64,000 bases of DNA from Fusobacterium_C necrophorum_A (GTDB taxonomy: Bacteria; Fusobacteriota; Fusobacteriia; Fusobacteriales; Fusobacteriaceae): NCBI RefSeq assembly GCF_004134945.1, contig NZ_SBAP01000002.1, forward strand, positions 1 through 64,000, in the 5' to 3' direction. A program made the position numbers and the translations under genes. This document shows, piece by piece, positions 63,001-64,000 of the stretch; within the stretch, counting starts at the first letter, position 1; every line of letters starts with the position of its first letter. The notes under the pieces are model-generated. The model did no database searches. It had not been told where the DNA came from and worked only from the letters and a program-made list of their open reading frames with translations.

Positions 63001-63604
63001 TTTCTCGGACTTCCTGTAAGACAAGCTCTATCTTCTCCAACTCCAATTCGACATTTTCCAAATTTTTACCGGCCTCATTTTTACTGGCTTGAAACTTCTT
63101 AATTCCCGCAGCTTCCTCAATAATCCCTTTGACTTCTTTCGGAGAGGAGTTAATAATTCTCTCCACCTTTCCCTGTCCGATAACAGAATAAGCACTTTTT
63201 CCGATTCCAGTATCCAAAAATAAGGCGGAAATATCTTTCAATCTGCTTTTTTGATGATTGATGAAATATTCATTTTCTCCTGTGATATGAATTTTTCGGC
63301 TGATAATTAAATCTTCCGGAGGAAATTCTTCAAAGTATCCGTCTTCATTTTCAATAATCAAAGATACTTGAGCCTGATTCATCGCTTTTTTGTCTTTTCC
63401 TCCTGAAAAAATGACATCTTGACTTTCTTTTGCTCGAATATTTTTATAGGATTGTTCTCCTAACACCCACAGAACAGCATCCAAAATATTAGATTTCCCA
63501 CTTCCATTGGGTCCTACAATAGAAGTGATTCCCTGGTTAAATTCTATATATACTTTTTCTCCAAATGATTTAAACCCGTGAACTTCTACTGCCTTCAAAT
63601 ACAT
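60086..63604 (-). CDS. smc: Chromosome segregation SMC protein
   Basis: A 1172-aa protein of full family length. Head N-terminus: VEVHGFKSFGEK and Walker A VGPNGSGKSN (residues 31-39). Two long coiled coils (about 170-500 and 670-1000) flank a hinge (GVEGVFLALIQIPEHLEQAI ... GNIVTLAGELVSSRGRISGG). The C-terminal head has signature LSLLSGGEKSMVAIAF and Walker B FTFLDEIEAALDEKNT. It compacts chromosomes with ScpA and ScpB, which are elsewhere. AGGAGAG precedes the ATG. Confidence 0.97.
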   Translation of the reverse strand: MYLKAVEVHGFKSFGEKVYIEFNQGITSIVGPNGSGKSNILDAVLWVLGEQSYKNIRAKESQDVIFSGGKDKKAMNQAQVSLIIENEDGYFEEFPPEDLIISRKIHITGENEYFINHQKSRLKDISALFLDTGIGKSAYSVIGQGKVERIINSSPKEVKGIIEEAAGIKKFQASKNEAGKNLENVELELEKIELVLQEVRENKNRVEKQAEVAQRYLDVREEKQRAQKSILMTDYHQKQEERETATKEQESFAENCQTFEKELADTEERIHRLEEEKKKLQEKMEEISSKNENLRSFLEEQEREKVRVQERQAAFQRELDEKKERLLQEKKKREESARNKRSFFLKKEELKKKIEDLDEKNQVFEVVLKDLEQEKKILEETLEVKDHKLREIELQKLNVINDLETSNKRMQSSENRVKNLQADAEENHKKLEAVKQECLTAENQKKQQEEKLQEAESRTQFVEEEISRLSIALNKGAEKLRQLEFEEKRNSARYEAILRMEENNEGYYKGVREVLQANIPGVEGVFLALIQIPEHLEQAIEAAVSGSLQDIVVENSQVAKQAIQHLRERKAGKASFLPLDMLKGTKKTFSQKASGVLGIAADLVESEKKYRKAVDFVLGNLLIVETYETAIQISKTNSFSGNIVTLAGELVSSRGRISGGEQSKGVAAQLLERKKERKKLEEDLQILSAGIQKGNQTLDEYSKQLEVYENEIATLDMTVDSLRKQKKLAEEYVESLQEKRTRMEKELRIANMELEEEIRYTKEFEKKMTSTQAQKEELIQLSESLKQESQEIREKSKELHERIEKQREKFSDVRILFLNSKNNWEQLLQEEERIQKEEKELQDLEQELEARIEVLQNGKISLEEKQLDLAKKIESTLEEYHKESKEMEKLHEQDKQNVEKEREFHKRYKETESRLLFIKDKYQRTQEKLEKIQEDMISLEEEMESLHEIEAEIFPFEKMRSRKESLRSLEAKLLSFGDVNLLAIEEFRELKEKYSYLGSQRDDLVRGKKVLLDLIAEIKDTIYERFQEAYHIISENFNKMCMETLDNSEGKLNLVEAEEFENAGVEIFVKFKNKKRQSLSLLSGGEKSMVAIAFIMSIFMYKPSPFTFLDEIEAALDEKNTRKLIAKLKEFTSQSQFILITHNKDTMKESDSIFGVTMNKEIGISKVVPVKF

Positions 63605-63669
63605 TTTTCTCTCCTAAATTCTCTTCTATTTTTTATTTTTCTTGAAATAAGCTTGTAATTTTACATTTT

Positions 63670-63678
63670 ATTATAGCA
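63670..63678 (-). promoter_or_regulatory. Extended -10 promoter of the smc unit
   Basis: On the minus strand TGCTATAAT, about 66 nt upstream of the smc ATG; a weak TTGAGA lies 19 nt further upstream. Confidence 0.6.
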
Positions 63679-63721
63679 TATTTTCCTTGACTTTTCTCAA
63701 AAACTTTTCCCTGCATTTTGT

Positions 63722-63750
63722 TTGCTTCTTTCCTAAAAATCGGATATACT
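63722..63750 (+). promoter_or_regulatory. Promoter of the DUF523 gene
   Basis: TTGCTT (63722-63727), 17-nt spacer, TATACT (63745-63750), 27 nt before the ATG. Divergent from smc. Confidence 0.7.
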
Positions 63751-63776
63751 ATATGAAAAAGAAATAGGAGTTTCGT

Positions 63777-64000
63777 ATGGAAAAAGAAAAAATTCTTATC
63801 AGTGCCTGTTTGCTCGGCATTCCCTGTCGCTATGACGGCAGAGATAATAAAATAGAAAGTCTCAATCTTTTACAACAACAATTTGACTTCGTTCCTATCT
63901 GTCCGGAGCAATTAGGAGGCTTGTCAACTCCTCGTTGTCCTTGTGAAATTCAAGGGAATAAAGTAATGTCAAAAGAAGGAAAAGACTGCACCCGAGAATT
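63777..64000 (+). CDS. DUF523 domain protein, 3' end outside the window
   Basis: The visible 74 codons read ILISACLLGIPCRYDGRDNK, then FVPICPEQLGGLSTPR and CPCEIQGNKVMSKEGKD. This is the whole conserved start of DUF523 (CLLGxxCRYDG ... CPEQLGGLxTPRxPxE), with three conserved Cys that may bind a metal or cofactor. TAGGAG precedes the ATG. The function is not established; the gene continues past the window, and some homologues carry a second DUF1722 domain. Confidence 0.85.
   Translation, partial: MEKEKILISACLLGIPCRYDGRDNKIESLNLLQQQFDFVPICPEQLGGLSTPRCPCEIQGNKVMSKEGKDCTRE

Overview
The window is most likely a chromosomal segment of a Fusobacterium (F. necrophorum or a close relative). The evidence is low GC content, a Gram-negative outer-membrane gene (lpxK), an EarP/EF-P pair, strong TTGACA/TATAAT promoters, AGGAGG ribosome sites, and protein sequences of fusobacterial character. 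The species assignment is an inference, since no 16S rRNA gene is present.

Layout. 1-1.4 kb: the end of an IclR-type regulator, then transposon debris. 1.4-3.3 kb: a NicO-type nickel/cobalt transporter with its DUF1007 partner, and a hotdog thioesterase. 3.3-14.3 kb (+ strand): uraA, pepF, sppA, ebfC, a DUF374 acyltransferase, metG, galU, a SAM-I riboswitch with metK, and a bicupin behind a class II CRP/FNR-like promoter. 14.3-20 kb (- strand): an SDR enzyme, a fused quaternary-amine ABC importer with a MarR regulator, the NAD repressor niaR, and decayed nadC and nadB. 19.6-25 kb: a complete pyrBKDFCE operon preceded by a leader-peptide attenuator of the E. coli pyrBI kind. 25-30.4 kb: an orphan thiamine-type binding protein, a broken GNAT gene, argS behind a ~200-nt structured RNA, tRNA-Arg, a relic of a second CRISPR array, a flavodoxin and a nitroreductase. 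30.4-32 kb: an IS3 fragment and a degenerate prophage tail module.

32-40.7 kb is a complete type II-A CRISPR-Cas locus. It contains 39 repeats with 38 spacers, csn2, cas2, cas1, cas9 (1337 aa) and a divergent tracrRNA whose anti-repeat, bulge and hairpins can be read directly. crRNAs come from the - strand, the same direction as the cas genes. The tracrRNA lies entirely within the predicted antisense 5' leader of cas9. Eight of the spacers form three families that differ almost only by synonymous codon changes. The array therefore sampled the same coding sites repeatedly from diverging phages, one of them probably a gokushovirus capsid gene.

40.8-64 kb is mostly housekeeping on the - strand: a CtlX-type hydrolase, ylxM-ffh-rpsP, an EamA transporter, earP-efp, a long tightly packed run prfA-prmC-rsmD-ppi-xseB-ispA-queA-S9 peptidase-OYE-pseudouridine synthase, and smc-lpxK-(hypothetical)-rnhA-YwaF-like. 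A DUF523 gene on the + strand runs off the end.
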